From assembly GCA_002811645.1 (NCBI GenBank), contig PDIP01000005.1, positions 135,198 through 199,197 on the forward strand: a stretch of 64,000 bases of DNA. Direction: 5' to 3'. The notes under the pieces are model-generated. The model saw only the letters and a list, made by a program, of their open reading frames with translations, did no database searches and was not told where the DNA came from. The stretch comes from Corallochytrium limacisporum. Taxonomy: Eukaryota > Opisthokonta. The translations under genes were made by a program, and so were the position numbers. This document shows, one piece after another, positions 32,642 to 42,854 of the stretch; position 1 is the stretch's first letter; each line of letters starts with the position of its first letter.

Positions 32642-33890
32642 ATTCTGGTTTCAATCCTGCAGATATCTCTTGTTGCTCTTGTAAAAGAGTTTTGCACCGT
32701 CACCGTCTCACTTAACCCAAGCCTTGGCTACACACGTGATGGGGTACTGAATGCCTTTTCTGATTCAAACTGAACACCTACAGCTGAGACGAGTATCAGC
32801 CTTCGGTTATGTCTATGGAAAAGACGTTAATGCATGATCCATTGCCTCACAATGGCTCTCTCTCTCTCACTCTATTCCTGGCCGTAGCCTTTCCTGGCCG
32901 TAAACGTTTCCAACTATCCTTTTCACCGCTTGCTTACTATTCGTCTTGATCACGAAGTGAAATCTCCTGCAATTGTCTCGATTCACGAAGTGAACAGTTC
33001 TGTGTTTGTGGAGGCACGACCCTTCTTGCACCTGCCCTAGGGCTGTGTCCATAATACATGCAGAACCGGAACAAGAAATGGCCTTGGGTCCAAGAGAATG
33101 GACAATTTCAGTGCCCGATGAATACACATCTCTTACCAATCCCTTTTCCATTCTTCACTTCCTTCTTTTTGGCAATAATGCTCGCCAAAGGAATGAAGGA
33201 TGTCACTGTGCAGGTCTGGCACCACGGCGAGTTGTCCCGTGCTTACCACCCGTCCGGTCCCCCCCTCCCGTCCTCCCGTCCCCGCCCGTGCGTTGGACGG
33301 TGGGGAGAGGGAGGCAACAGACACCCCTCCCCGGGAAGGGCTCTCTCAACGTACACCCAAAACCAATACATTTTGTTCCTCTTTTTCTTTCAAGAAAACT
33401 TCATTTTCGTTGGTTGCGACTAACGCTGGGCGGCCCCAAGGCTTTCCCTTAATTAACGGGCCGCCGCCTCAGCGCTACCGTTCTCCCTTCCTCTCCCCCC
33501 CTCGCCCACACTTCCCTACCGGGCCCAAACCTCTCATTCCTTTTTTATTTTTTTTTCTTTTTCTTTTCTTCTGTTTTCATCCTCGGGGCGTTTTGACCCT
33601 CTCTCGCTCTCCATTGCTCCGTTTCCCCCTTTCTTTATTTTTTTTTCCCCCTTTTACTTCTCTCAACCCCCCCCCCCCCGGGGCAAGAAACAGAGGGAAA
33701 CACCAATGGCCCTTTTCCCAAGTACTACTACCACCACCACCAATGTTCTATTTTTCTTTTTCCTTTTTTTTTTATCTTTTGGGTTTTGGTGGTGTTCTGT
33801 GTTAGCTGCCGTTTGTTCCCCGGCCCAGCGATGGGTAGGCCATCGTACAAAAACCACCAACGCCGGCTGTCTGTCTGTGTCTGTGCCTGT

Positions 33891-33895
33891 GCGTG

Positions 33896-33926
<31 letters not shown>
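33891..33926. repeat. (GT)n microsatellite
   Basis: About 18 GT/GC-GT units, nearly perfect, in non-coding sequence. Confidence 0.9.
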
Positions 33927-34272
33927 CAGCAGCCGCTGTTGTGTGTGATGCAAAACCCTTCACTGCTCCCGGTGCTTTGTGGTGGCTGGTACTACACACA
34001 CCCCGAAACATTGAAAAAGGGAAGTGACCAGTAGCCAAAATGGGCGGCGGCGGCCCTGCCCGCTCCCCCCCTCTACCCCACTGTCCCCCCCCCCCAACTC
34101 TCCTTCGGTCGTTCGGGCTCCTTATCCATGGATCTCTCTCTATAGAGATCTGCTCCAAGGCTGTGTGGTGTCACGCACTTTTCTGTTTTTTTTTTGGCCC
34201 TGGTTATTTTTTTAAGGTCCATTTTGTTCTGTCCAAGTTCTTTTCGCCTGCTTCCCGTCCTCGCGCGCATAA

Positions 34273-34321
34273 GCGAGAGAGCGAGAGAGCGAGAGAGCGA
34301 GAAAGATAGAGAGACAGAGCG
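34273..34321. repeat. GAGA-rich tandem repeat
   Basis: Repeated GCGAGAGA units followed by variants, about 49 bases, on the + strand; purine-only except for the C of each unit. Confidence 0.75.
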
Positions 34322-34467
34322 AGTGTGGTGGATTCGGTGCGTGTCTCGGATGAAAACGGTGTCCATCCTCCTCTTGCCGGGTCGGCACAACACACACAAA
34401 ACGTCTGAGGTGCGAGATTAAGGATCAATGACGCTCTTACCCCTGCCACCCTTCCGCACGCATGCAT

Positions 34468-34493
34468 ACACACACACACACACACACACACAC
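34468..34493. repeat. (AC)n microsatellite followed by TGTGTGT
   Basis: Thirteen AC units are followed at once by TGTGTGT, so the end of the repeat can fold back on itself. Confidence 0.9.
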
Positions 34494-37445
34494 TGTGTGT
34501 CCCCGTCTCATCGCTGGGTGTCCTACTGACCGGCTCTCGATGTGCGGTATCTCTCTGGTGGATGTGCATTCCACCACCGTCTTGGACCCAAAGGCATCGG
34601 CTTCCGTGGCGGGCAGCGGTGGTGGTGGATTCCGCTTCACCTTCCTTCTACACAGTGAGAGCCCCGAACCAACTCCAAATGGACTTCAGATCGCCTCTCA
34701 ACACATGCATACTCCTCCCTCGGAGGCCTCTCCTTGCTTTCGCTGAATGTGCCGGTTTCTTGCACCTCGTCGTCGGTTGGGTGCTTCTGTGCGTGTGCTT
34801 GGCCTGGCTTGGCTTTGTAGTGCTTGAAAGATTTGTTCTGTTCCGTCTACGCGCCCGCCCTGGGAAACCGCAAACTATTCCGTCTGACCGGTTTCGCCTC
34901 AGGGGGAGCAGGCTGTTCCGGTACTAAATGTACCGAATTAAATCTCTGACTATTGAGAGGGTGAGAGACCTGTCAAGCCGCTTTGTCAACGATCGTCCGA
35001 GGATGCGTAATCGCGCAGCAACCTGAAAAACCCGGTTTGGAGGCACGCGTGTGTTCGGCCAGGGCGGGTGGGGACAAGCACCACGGTACTGAACTATACA
35101 CACTCACCTAGCGGGGCGAAGGCTCGCACATCCCAAATCACAGGGGAGATTGGGGCGAAGAGGCGAGCAGCCATGCTCGATGCGCGCGCACGTTCCGATC
35201 ACTTATGGCCATGGGCCCTGCTGAAATCGCTCTCTTTTGCTGCTGCGCGGTCCCCATCAATCTGACTTTGTCAAGAATTCGGTTACAACCGCTTGCTTTG
35301 CGCGTGAAGGCACATTCCATCTTGGTCGACTATCCTGGATCCAACCAAATGGTGGAAGTTATGGTGAGGGTGGTTCCATCGTTGATGGCGATGGAGAATG
35401 TTTGCCTGCAGTAAGAATAGATCTTCTGTACGAGACATGTTCGGCTGAGTAGGGCGTAACAAGATACGTTCTTGGGATTCCATTGTCAAGGGGGGAGTCC
35501 TGTGGCTGTTTAGAACCTAGTTTGAAGACGCACACAGTCCGTCTGGTATGAGCAACGGACACTGGAAACCTGAGGACTGGCGGGCAGGAACGAGAAACCC
35601 ACTGAAGTGCGTATGCTCGAGGATTGGGGGTGGCAGGGGACCAAGACCCGTAGCAAGACGACGCAAGCATCGTCACCAAGGTACTCCTTGACGGGGGGCT
35701 CCACCCTCCACCTCATACGAACCGAACGCGATGACCAGCGTGATGCCAGGTCACGGTGACATTGCGGCCAACATCGGCAGTAATTCCGGTTCCTGACCAT
35801 CCATGTGCCGGTGGTAAAGCAGAGCAATGGAATGAATCGCTCCAAAATTCAGACCCCCATCCCGTAGAATTCGGTTCGCAGTAGTGGCCACTCGGGACCA
35901 CCGTGTAACATCCGGAACTGGAACATCGCCGACCAAGAACACACACATCTACATACCTAAGACGCTATCAATTTCAAAAATACCATGGCAGTTAAAGTCC
36001 CGGGGTTGCTCCACCATGGATGGTTTACAGTTTGAAGGCCCGCCCACATTGACCACAATGACAAACGAGGCCATGGAAAAGGCTATTCCCGCTTATTCTA
36101 ATTTAAGGATACTCTAACGAACCAGACCATGAAAAGTCAAGTTACTGTGGTGGTTGCATGTGACAATCCCTTACATTATGGTGATCACTGGCCATGCCAT
36201 TCGGTGATGTCAATACACACAAGGTGCGGTTCCGATTCAACTGAAACGCGGTCCATCGGTCTCAGCCTACGGGGATCCACTTTCCACCAGGAGCGGATCT
36301 TTGCCCGACTTGCGCTCTCATCTCCATATACTGAGCAGACCTGGGTCAATCAACGTGAACCCCACATTGTCCACTACACGACCGGACAATAGTGATATCA
36401 ATGCTCTTCGTGAGAAAACAAATGTGCAATGTATTCAGTACCGAAATGGCCCAACTCCCACACATGCATAATTGTCACCACCAACTTTTTCTTTCCTCTC
36501 GATCCTTTTCTTTCCCCCCCCCCTTCCCCTTCTCCGTGCTACTTCTCCACCGGGTGGACTGCTCACAGATGTGTGCTGCAACCGCGTTAGTTCACGAGAC
36601 GGCCCGTCCGTGAGTTAAGGTCGCAGTATATTTATTATAGAAACGGAGCATCATCCCCGTCAGTTCCTGGGAGGACCGGGTCGGGTGCTAGGAGTGAACT
36701 CCTCGATAAATGTGAGTCGTGGACATTCCCTGGACCGCGACCCAATTTTAATACATTCAGTATACCACAAGAGGATTTATGGTCGCGGGACTGGACGGGT
36801 TCCGTTTCTTATTAAGATCATCATCGCCATTATCAAACACGATGATGAACACCATGCTACCTAGAAGTATAATCAAGAGATGACAAGTTCTGGCAGATCT
36901 CCTCAGCATGTCATGAACCATGTTCCCAAGGTCTTATCTGCTCTGCTAAGACACAGCAATACAAAGAACTCGAGACACCAGCTCCTCATCGAGCTAACAA
37001 GGTACACATGGGGGCTCCTCCCCTTACGATAGACTAGATGATCACCCGTCGGAAGATTAGATTCTTGCATGGCGAAACATGTGTACGACCTGCTGGATAA
37101 CACAATGCGTCCTTTTCTACTTAATTCACATCCATCCCAACCAAGCGCAAACAACACCCAGCCATCTTCCTTCCCCTTGTTTACATCGACCGCGTGCCGT
37201 GTCCGATCATCATAATGTTTCATTGGCACACATGGCATGCCGTGTGTTCGTACGGGGAGAAAGATCCCATCTAACGGCCATTCCAGACATACGTATGCAC
37301 AGAGTCGGCGTACCGTAAACAAACATGGACCCCACTGGGCTTGCACACCCCCCCCCCCTCCCCGCGGCGGTGGTGCCGGAAGTGAAGGGGAGGGGTGACC
37401 CTCCCGTCAGCGGCGCACCCACGGTAGAAAATCCTTCGGCTTTGG

Positions 37446-37478
37446 CACACACGCGCACACACAGACACACACACGCGT
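37446..37478. repeat. (CA)n imperfect microsatellite
   Basis: CA units interrupted by CG and GA, about 33 bases, about 450 bases upstream of the GrpE start. Confidence 0.75.
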
Positions 37479-37929
37479 CCTGGTACACACGAATACGGAG
37501 GCTAGGTCTAGAGGACTGGGGGCTATGGCAGACGTGGCTGGGCCGCGGGCGGGGGTCCGGTGGGTCCATTCATGCACGGCCTTTTAGTTCGCATCTGTGG
37601 CACAGGTCCGCGGTTGGAAGCCAGAAGAAAAAAGGACGGAGGTTAGAGACATGTGCTGACTCCAGCTTCTGACAAGGCCGAGGGTGGGTAGTTGTTTGGG
37701 AGCTTGTTGGAAGGTGTTCTTCGCAACCTCCTTAGCATTCATTTTGGGATTTCACCGACTGGTTTTCTTTATTTGTTAAAATTAGCGTGTTTTGCTACTT
37801 CAGTCCACTCAGGATCAAACGTCTGTGACATCGTATCCATTGGGCGAATACAACAAAAAAAAATGTGAAACGTTGGGGTCGGCGATCAAGAAGTATACTG
37901 CATACACAGAAACCGTTATCATACCCATA

Positions 37930-38670
37930 ATGCTTCGTGTGACCAGGCTTGCGGCCGTTGCCCAGCGAGGTGCATGGCGGATGTCTTCCCGTCCCGTTAA
38001 TGACACCTTCTCGCGGGCCGTCGTCAGCAGCAAGACTGTGCCCCTGTTCCACACACGTTCCTCCATGCGCTGGTACGCCACAGAGAACAAAGAAGCTGAG
38101 GAAAAGGCCAAAGTCGAAGAAGGATCGGAGAAAGAAATGGAGGGTGCCGATGCCGAAACTGCGGGAGTTGAGGAAGCTGATGCTTACACCGAAGAGCTAG
38201 AGAAGCTCAAGAAAGAGAAGGATGATATCCTGGACAAGTACAAGCGGGCCCTGGCTGAGGTTGAGAACACACGCCAGCGTGGACGGAGGGATGTGGAAAA
38301 TGCAAAGCTGTTTGCTATTCAAAAGTTTGCCAAGGACCTGATTGGTGTTGCCGATGTGTTGCAGATGGCCATCGATGCCGTGCCACAGGAGGCCCTTCAG
38401 AAACTCGAGTCCGACTCACCCTTTAGGCACCTGTACGACGGCGTGGTGATGACTGAGAAGGAATTCCAGAAGACCTGCGGTGGCCATGGACTGGTCAAGG
38501 TCCACCCCATGGGCGATAAGTTTGACCCCAACCTCCACGAGGCCATGTTTGAGGTCGATGATCCTGCCAAAGAACCGGGCACTGTTGGATTCGTGCAGCG
38601 TACTGGATACGTGCTGAATGATCGCACAGTTAGGGCTGCACAGGTGGGAGTGATCAAGCAACGCAAGTGA
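37930..38670 (+). CDS. Mitochondrial GrpE nucleotide-exchange factor (Mge1-like)
   Basis: A 246-residue co-chaperone that releases ADP from mitochondrial Hsp70 during protein import and folding. The ATG at 37930 opens an Arg-, Ser- and Ala-rich, acid-free leader (MLRVTRLAAVAQRGAWRM) typical of a matrix-targeting presequence. The frame is open further upstream to 37792, but that part does not look like a targeting peptide. After an acidic linker, the long dimerising helix (LEKLKKEKDDILDKYKRALA) leads into the conserved head with VENTRQRGRRDVENAK and, near the C terminus, the GrpE signature HEAMFEVDDPAKEPGTVGFV. It is convergent with the M14 carboxypeptidase gene; the stops are about 240 bases apart. 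Confidence 0.93.
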   Translation: MLRVTRLAAVAQRGAWRMSSRPVNDTFSRAVVSSKTVPLFHTRSSMRWYATENKEAEEKAKVEEGSEKEMEGADAETAGVEEADAYTEELEKLKKEKDDILDKYKRALAEVENTRQRGRRDVENAKLFAIQKFAKDLIGVADVLQMAIDAVPQEALQKLESDSPFRHLYDGVVMTEKEFQKTCGGHGLVKVHPMGDKFDPNLHEAMFEVDDPAKEPGTVGFVQRTGYVLNDRTVRAAQVGVIKQRK

Positions 38671-38912
38671 GGTTAAAGTCTGGATCTGGATTACCTTAAC
38701 ATACTCTCTGATTAATTCATATAGCCATGTTTCTAATAGATTACGTCTGGATACTGACATAAGTCAATCCTTACACGGTCTCAGTACACTTCAACTAATT
38801 GTCTATCTGATGAAACGTTATGTACCACGCACAGTAGAAAACACATCGGAGTCGTGCAAGGCTAGGCGTTTGTCTTGACCGGGAGATATGGAGAAAAGCG
38901 CCTTCAAATTAT

Positions 38913-40604
38913 TCACAAAGCGGTCTCCTCGTCCACATCCTCGTCACCCATGGAGCGAAGCTCATGTTGACCAGGCTGTTGAGGTGGCGCATAATATTTG
39001 CGGTACCTTTGATGCTGAACACGCCGGCATACAAACATACCGGCACCGATGCCAACCATAAGAAGTGTCACAATCAGCAGAGCCATGCCCATAGAACTTC
39101 CCTGGTTGTTAGGGTCATATTCATCACTGCCTCCAGGTGCCACTTCCACTCCATCGTTGACCGGTTCGTTTCCTGTCTTTGCTTTAGATTCGTCGCATCC
39201 GTCTTCTCCACATTGCTCCTTAGCTGACGAGCTCTCGTCAGTGGGAGTCGAAATTGGTGTCAAGGTGTCTGTACCCTCTGGAACTTCAGTCTCATTCTCC
39301 TTTGGTTCTTCAGTGCACTCCTCAGGATCTTTGGTCTCGGCTTTAAAACTGCCATCTTCTCCGGCCGTCCAATCGATGCGCACCTTCTCTTTGTTGGCGA
39401 TCACCTTAGCATCAGTGGAAGCGACGATTTTGCCATCGACCCGCAATCCGACCTTATAGTCCACTTCCGGCTTAACTAGACGCCAGTACTCCCCATTAGC
39501 ATTGCTGCGAATCGCATGACTAATCCATTCATCATCGCTGGTGTCAGAAACAAGGATTTCTGTATCTTTCAAGGGGTTGCCGTCCTTGTCCTTGACCAAA
39601 CCATACACGACATTGTGCACGTATTCGTTGTAGGCCAACAGACTCTCCTTGTTGAGCTCCCAGAACTTTCCAATATCCGACTTCTTGGGAATTTTGCAGG
39701 TCGCGACCTCAACCGTGATCTCAAAGCAATTGCTGTTGACATAGTTCCAATCCTGCATGCCATTCGCCACGGAGTACCAGTCCGCACCGTTGGTGATACC
39801 ATCTTTGAATCCCTCGCCCGGACCACAGCCAATGCCAGTTTTCATCACTGGGTGGTTCTGTGAGTAGGTCAGTGCAAGGTCGCGGAAGACGTTAATATCT
39901 GGAGCGGGATTCGGGCCATCATGGTGAGTGCCCCTGTTGTAGTCATCCCAAGGATAGTTGGCCACAAGGCAGCCTCCGTGGAGGTTGGCGCTCAGCACAA
40001 AGTCATTTTCATTGATCCAATCCATAACATTCTGTGTCTCAATTTGGATCGTGTCTTCAGGGTCGCTATTTTTTTTGAAGCGTCCCGGAAAGTTTCGGTT
40101 CAGATCAACCCCATTGGCATTGCCACGACCGAAGACGGTCATGCAACTGGACTTCGTTTCAAACTCGGGTTTCTTCTTGTTCCAGCGTTCGTATCCATCT
40201 GGATTCATAGTTGGCATAATGTGAATGTCGGTATTATCGACCAACCATGTGACCCGTTTATCAATGCCATAGTTCTCCACCAGGTGCTTTATGTACGTCA
40301 TCAAGATTTCCCTTGATACAACTTCATCTCCATGCATGTTGCCAATGTACTTGAATTGTGGAACGAGTAGTTCTCGCTGCTCAGCTTGAGGATTCTTACT
40401 GATCTGGACGACCCACATATTTCTGGACTGCCCAGTGGAACCCACACTGTACAGCCGCGTAATGTTCGGGTAATTATCACTTACCGAATTGAGGAACACT
40501 TCCAATTCTACCTGATCATGATGCTGCGGTTGGTAAAAAATCTCCGGATTCACAGCTAACGCTGCACTGGCGGTCAAAGCCAGAAATCCAATATTGTATT
40601 TCAT
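38913..40604 (-). CDS. Membrane-bound zinc carboxypeptidase, M14B (CPE/CPD/CPM-like)
   Basis: A 563-residue type I membrane metallocarboxypeptidase, expected to trim C-terminal residues (in this subfamily usually Lys or Arg) in the secretory pathway or at the surface. Residues 1-17 are a signal peptide. Zinc ligands appear in NMHGDEVVSRE (His and Glu) and ANLHGG (His). DLNRNFPGRF and MNPDGYERW are M14 hallmarks, and the catalytic Glu lies in EITVEVATC. A transthyretin-like domain follows (from about VVYGLVKDKDGNPLKD), as in N/E-type enzymes. Then comes a Glu/Thr/Ser-rich stalk, a transmembrane helix (MGMALLIVTLLMVGIGAGMF) and a short cytosolic tail. Ascomycete yeasts use the serine enzyme Kex1 for this task, so this metalloenzyme is a distinct solution. 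Confidence 0.92.
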   Translation of the reverse strand: MKYNIGFLALTASAALAVNPEIFYQPQHHDQVELEVFLNSVSDNYPNITRLYSVGSTGQSRNMWVVQISKNPQAEQRELLVPQFKYIGNMHGDEVVSREILMTYIKHLVENYGIDKRVTWLVDNTDIHIMPTMNPDGYERWNKKKPEFETKSSCMTVFGRGNANGVDLNRNFPGRFKKNSDPEDTIQIETQNVMDWINENDFVLSANLHGGCLVANYPWDDYNRGTHHDGPNPAPDINVFRDLALTYSQNHPVMKTGIGCGPGEGFKDGITNGADWYSVANGMQDWNYVNSNCFEITVEVATCKIPKKSDIGKFWELNKESLLAYNEYVHNVVYGLVKDKDGNPLKDTEILVSDTSDDEWISHAIRSNANGEYWRLVKPEVDYKVGLRVDGKIVASTDAKVIANKEKVRIDWTAGEDGSFKAETKDPEECTEEPKENETEVPEGTDTLTPISTPTDESSSAKEQCGEDGCDESKAKTGNEPVNDGVEVAPGGSDEYDPNNQGSSMGMALLIVTLLMVGIGAGMFVCRRVQHQRYRKYYAPPQQPGQHELRSMGDEDVDEETAL

Positions 40605-41737
40605 TCTTCCGGAGTTAGCCCAACCCTAATCCCTGTTCATTCTTTTATGTTGCATAAATATATGTATACATGAAATTACATACGAAATAAAGACAACAGG
40701 CCGTTCAACGAATTCCCTATGTTGCTCTACGTATAGCAACAACTACTCCCTTAAGTAAGTGTACAGCCCTACATGCGAAAAACACCCGCAAGAAGACCGA
40801 CCTGTCTGCACCTCCGATAGGGTGCGCCTTCGGCCGGTTGCAGAGAGATGGGGATTAATTGCGATATCAAACGACGCGACGTTCCGGTGTCCAAGCCAAA
40901 CCCGTACTGAATATAGGAATGAATTACACAAACAAGTGTCGCGTACTGTGCTCTGCCTCCGATGTCTCTCCCGAAGTTTCGAGCGTCCTGTCGGCTGGGG
41001 CCAAGGGAGACGAGACCAAAGTAACACAGAGTGAGTCGAAGGTGGCTCGGCAGTACTAAAGCTTCCGTAATTACGCAGGTAAGGCCACTGTGAGTCCCTT
41101 ATCAACAGGTACTATCGGAGCAGAAAGAGAACCGCTCGGAGGGGGGGGGGAAGACACGGAGGGCCAGGAAAAGAGGGGCGGGGATTGGGGCCGACCTCTG
41201 CTTCCAATTCAGCACCGGTTGCGGTTTCCATGCCCAGGCGAGAAAATGGACCCCCGGTGCCCAGTGCTTTTTGGAGACCGCCTTTCACCAGCAGGGGCAC
41301 GCACTATTGGACACTGCGTGGACGGGAAAGGGGCCCGGGGGGGGTGGGAAGGGTATTAGTTTTGTCCCAGTCACCAGGCCATAAGAACGCTGAGAAATTG
41401 AGCGGAGGAGATACCCAGGTTTGTGTGATAGTATGACTCTGCGGGGAGGAATTTCACGGTCGAGGTTTCTGAGAAACTTCTTACCCTACGCTATAGGTCA
41501 CGAGGCCTATCATCTCCGCTGTCTGGCGGTAGGGAGAGCCGATACTGGCTGGATCTGGAGGAGCCGCTTGGGGAATTCAGCGCATCGAAAATTAATCGGG
41601 GAGGGCACACTTCCGTCCCTTCATGGTGTCCATCTCTATCTATATAAACTGCCAGGTTTCTCGCGACATATTGACCTTTTGATCCAGCACGATATCATGT
41701 TTTGATCATATCTCCAACGGACGGAACTTATGTCAAG
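40605..41737. other. Intergenic region between carboxypeptidase and deiodinase genes
   Basis: Divergent promoter region. It contains a C/G-run cluster near 41133-41145 and 41333-41348 and a TACTGAAT motif at 40905-40912. No gene is seen. In the frame of the following gene the open stretch reaches back to about 41702 without an earlier ATG. Confidence 0.5.
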
Positions 41738-42499
41738 ATGGGGGTAGAGACAAGCGAGAAGAAGAGGTGGATGGAAATGGGCTCCATGACTGAGGAACAG
41801 GCTTGGACTCGGTGGCATGGTTTGCTCAAAGGGCTCCCGGACGATCAGATGAGGGCAAAGTACAAAAAATCAATGACTGCAACCAATGACTACAAGCACC
41901 CTGCACCTGCCCGCGATGCTAGGGTAGTGAGGCCGGATCAGTCGGACGATGAAGTCAGCCTGCTGGATCTCATGAAAGAGGAATGCAATGCTGCGGGTGT
42001 CAGGTATATGGTCTTGAACTTTGGTTCGTACACTTGACCCCCGTACAGGATGAACCTCCCGAGGGTAGAGGGAATCCTCGAGGAGCACAAGAACAAGGTG
42101 CGACTTCTCCATGTATACATTCGTGAAGCGCACGCTGCGGACGCGTGGCAACTTGACTCCAATAAGACGGATGATGTGTGCTACATGACACCTAAGAGGC
42201 TTGAGCAACGTCTGGACATCGCCAAGGACATGCTAAGCAACATAGAACTTAAGTACCCATTAATCTGCGACTTAATGGACGACAATTGTTCCACCGCCTA
42301 CGAAGCAATTCCGGAACGGCTGTACATCATCGATGTCGAGACGGAAACAATGATTTGGCGGTGTGGTATTGGCCCGTTCTGTTACGATTTGAGTGGCTTG
42401 CGCGCGACGCTTGCCAGTCTACCTAGCAAACCCACTGTGCCAAGTGGTCTCAGGAACGAAGGAGTTGTTGAAGTCACGCTTCCTAACGCTGATCACTAA
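41738..42499 (+). CDS. Iodothyronine deiodinase-like selenoprotein (in-frame UGA at codon 100)
   Basis: A 253-residue protein if the TGA at 42035-42037 is read as selenocysteine. Around it the frame gives VLNFGSYT-U-PPYR, the active-site signature of deiodinases (NFGSxTUPP). Family similarity continues downstream in the same frame: HVYIREAHAADAW (125-137, with the conserved His at 132), DLMDDNCSTAYEAIPER (178 on) and IGPFCYDL (211 on). In animals this thioredoxin-fold family removes iodine from thyroid hormones; microbial and fungal relatives probably carry out other reductive or dehalogenating redox reactions, so the substrate is unknown. There is no N-terminal membrane helix, so it should be soluble. 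TGA is a true stop in neighbouring genes, so code reassignment is unlikely. A 45-base in-frame GT-AG segment (42004-42048) could formally be an intron, but it would delete the catalytic motif. Confidence 0.9.
42035..42037 (+). other. Predicted selenocysteine codon (UGA)
   Basis: The TGA is flanked by ACT and CCC CCG, giving T-U-P-P, the same arrangement as in animal deiodinases. Both sides stay in one frame, with clear family similarity for about 60 residues or more on each side. This pattern fits recoding and not a pseudogene, since no other disruption is present. Confidence 0.85.
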
Positions 42500-42695
42500 A
42501 TGGCTTGAACACGCTGAGCAAACGGTGGAGACAATATTGCAGGAATCTTCCTTACCATGATGCCGCCTGAATCCAAATGAAGAGAAGGACAGGAACCAAG
42601 ACATAACGGCTGACGAACTAATAGATGGCGCGGGTTGGGATCAATTTCCCTCAGCTGAGATCCCACATGAGATTGCCGCCATCATGGAGAATTTT

Positions 42696-42752
42696 GCAAG
42701 ATGACGACCGCTCTACCCAAATGCTCCTGTAGGTAGGTGACCACGAACATCG
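42696..42752 (+). promoter_or_regulatory. Candidate SECIS element in the 3' UTR (tentative)
   Basis: About 200 bases after the stop of the deiodinase-like gene. ATGA at 42701-42704 is followed after 14 bases by AAA (42719-42721) and then by TGA at 42738-42740, the order of SECIS core elements. TCTAC (42712-42716) pairs with GTAGG (42729-42733), counting one T-G wobble, and CC (42708-42709) with GG (42736-42737). The weak points are three extra bases (CGA) between the 5' quartet and helix II and a two-base mismatch in the stem. No better candidate was found between 42500 and 43130. It is offered as the best visible candidate, not as an established element. Confidence 0.35.
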
Positions 42753-42854
42753 CATTAAAGGAGATTACAAACCCCTTCCGCAAAGGGACAGAAAAAAAAA
42801 GATAAAACCCATTCTGAGCTACGCCCCCAACAGTACATATTCAGTACTCAAATG

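Larger units (their letters stand above)
32642..37929. other. Gene-free block of about 5.3 kb with microsatellites
   Basis: No frame has recognisable protein similarity. Features are polypyrimidine tracts (33.2-33.7 kb), a C run joined to a G run at 33667-33683, GT, GA and AC repeats (33.9-34.5 kb), and a CA repeat at 37.4 kb. The left end is the upstream region of the kinase gene; the right end precedes the GrpE gene. Confidence 0.5.

Noticed and set aside
27085-33865. A 16-base string (AAAAACCACCAACGCC) shared by the two gene deserts near 27093 and 33849
   Set aside because: A single shared 16-mer is expected by chance at about this frequency in 64 kb; flanks do not match.
42557-42614. Alternative SECIS candidate starting at ATGA 42557
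   Set aside because: Only GCCG/CGGC pairs next to the quartet, and the 3' arm is far too long after the AAA.
42667-42704. Alternative SECIS candidate starting at ATGA 42667
   Set aside because: TTGC/GCAA gives only a 4-bp stem and the AA lies 19 bases from the quartet, outside the usual spacing; the 42701 candidate is better.
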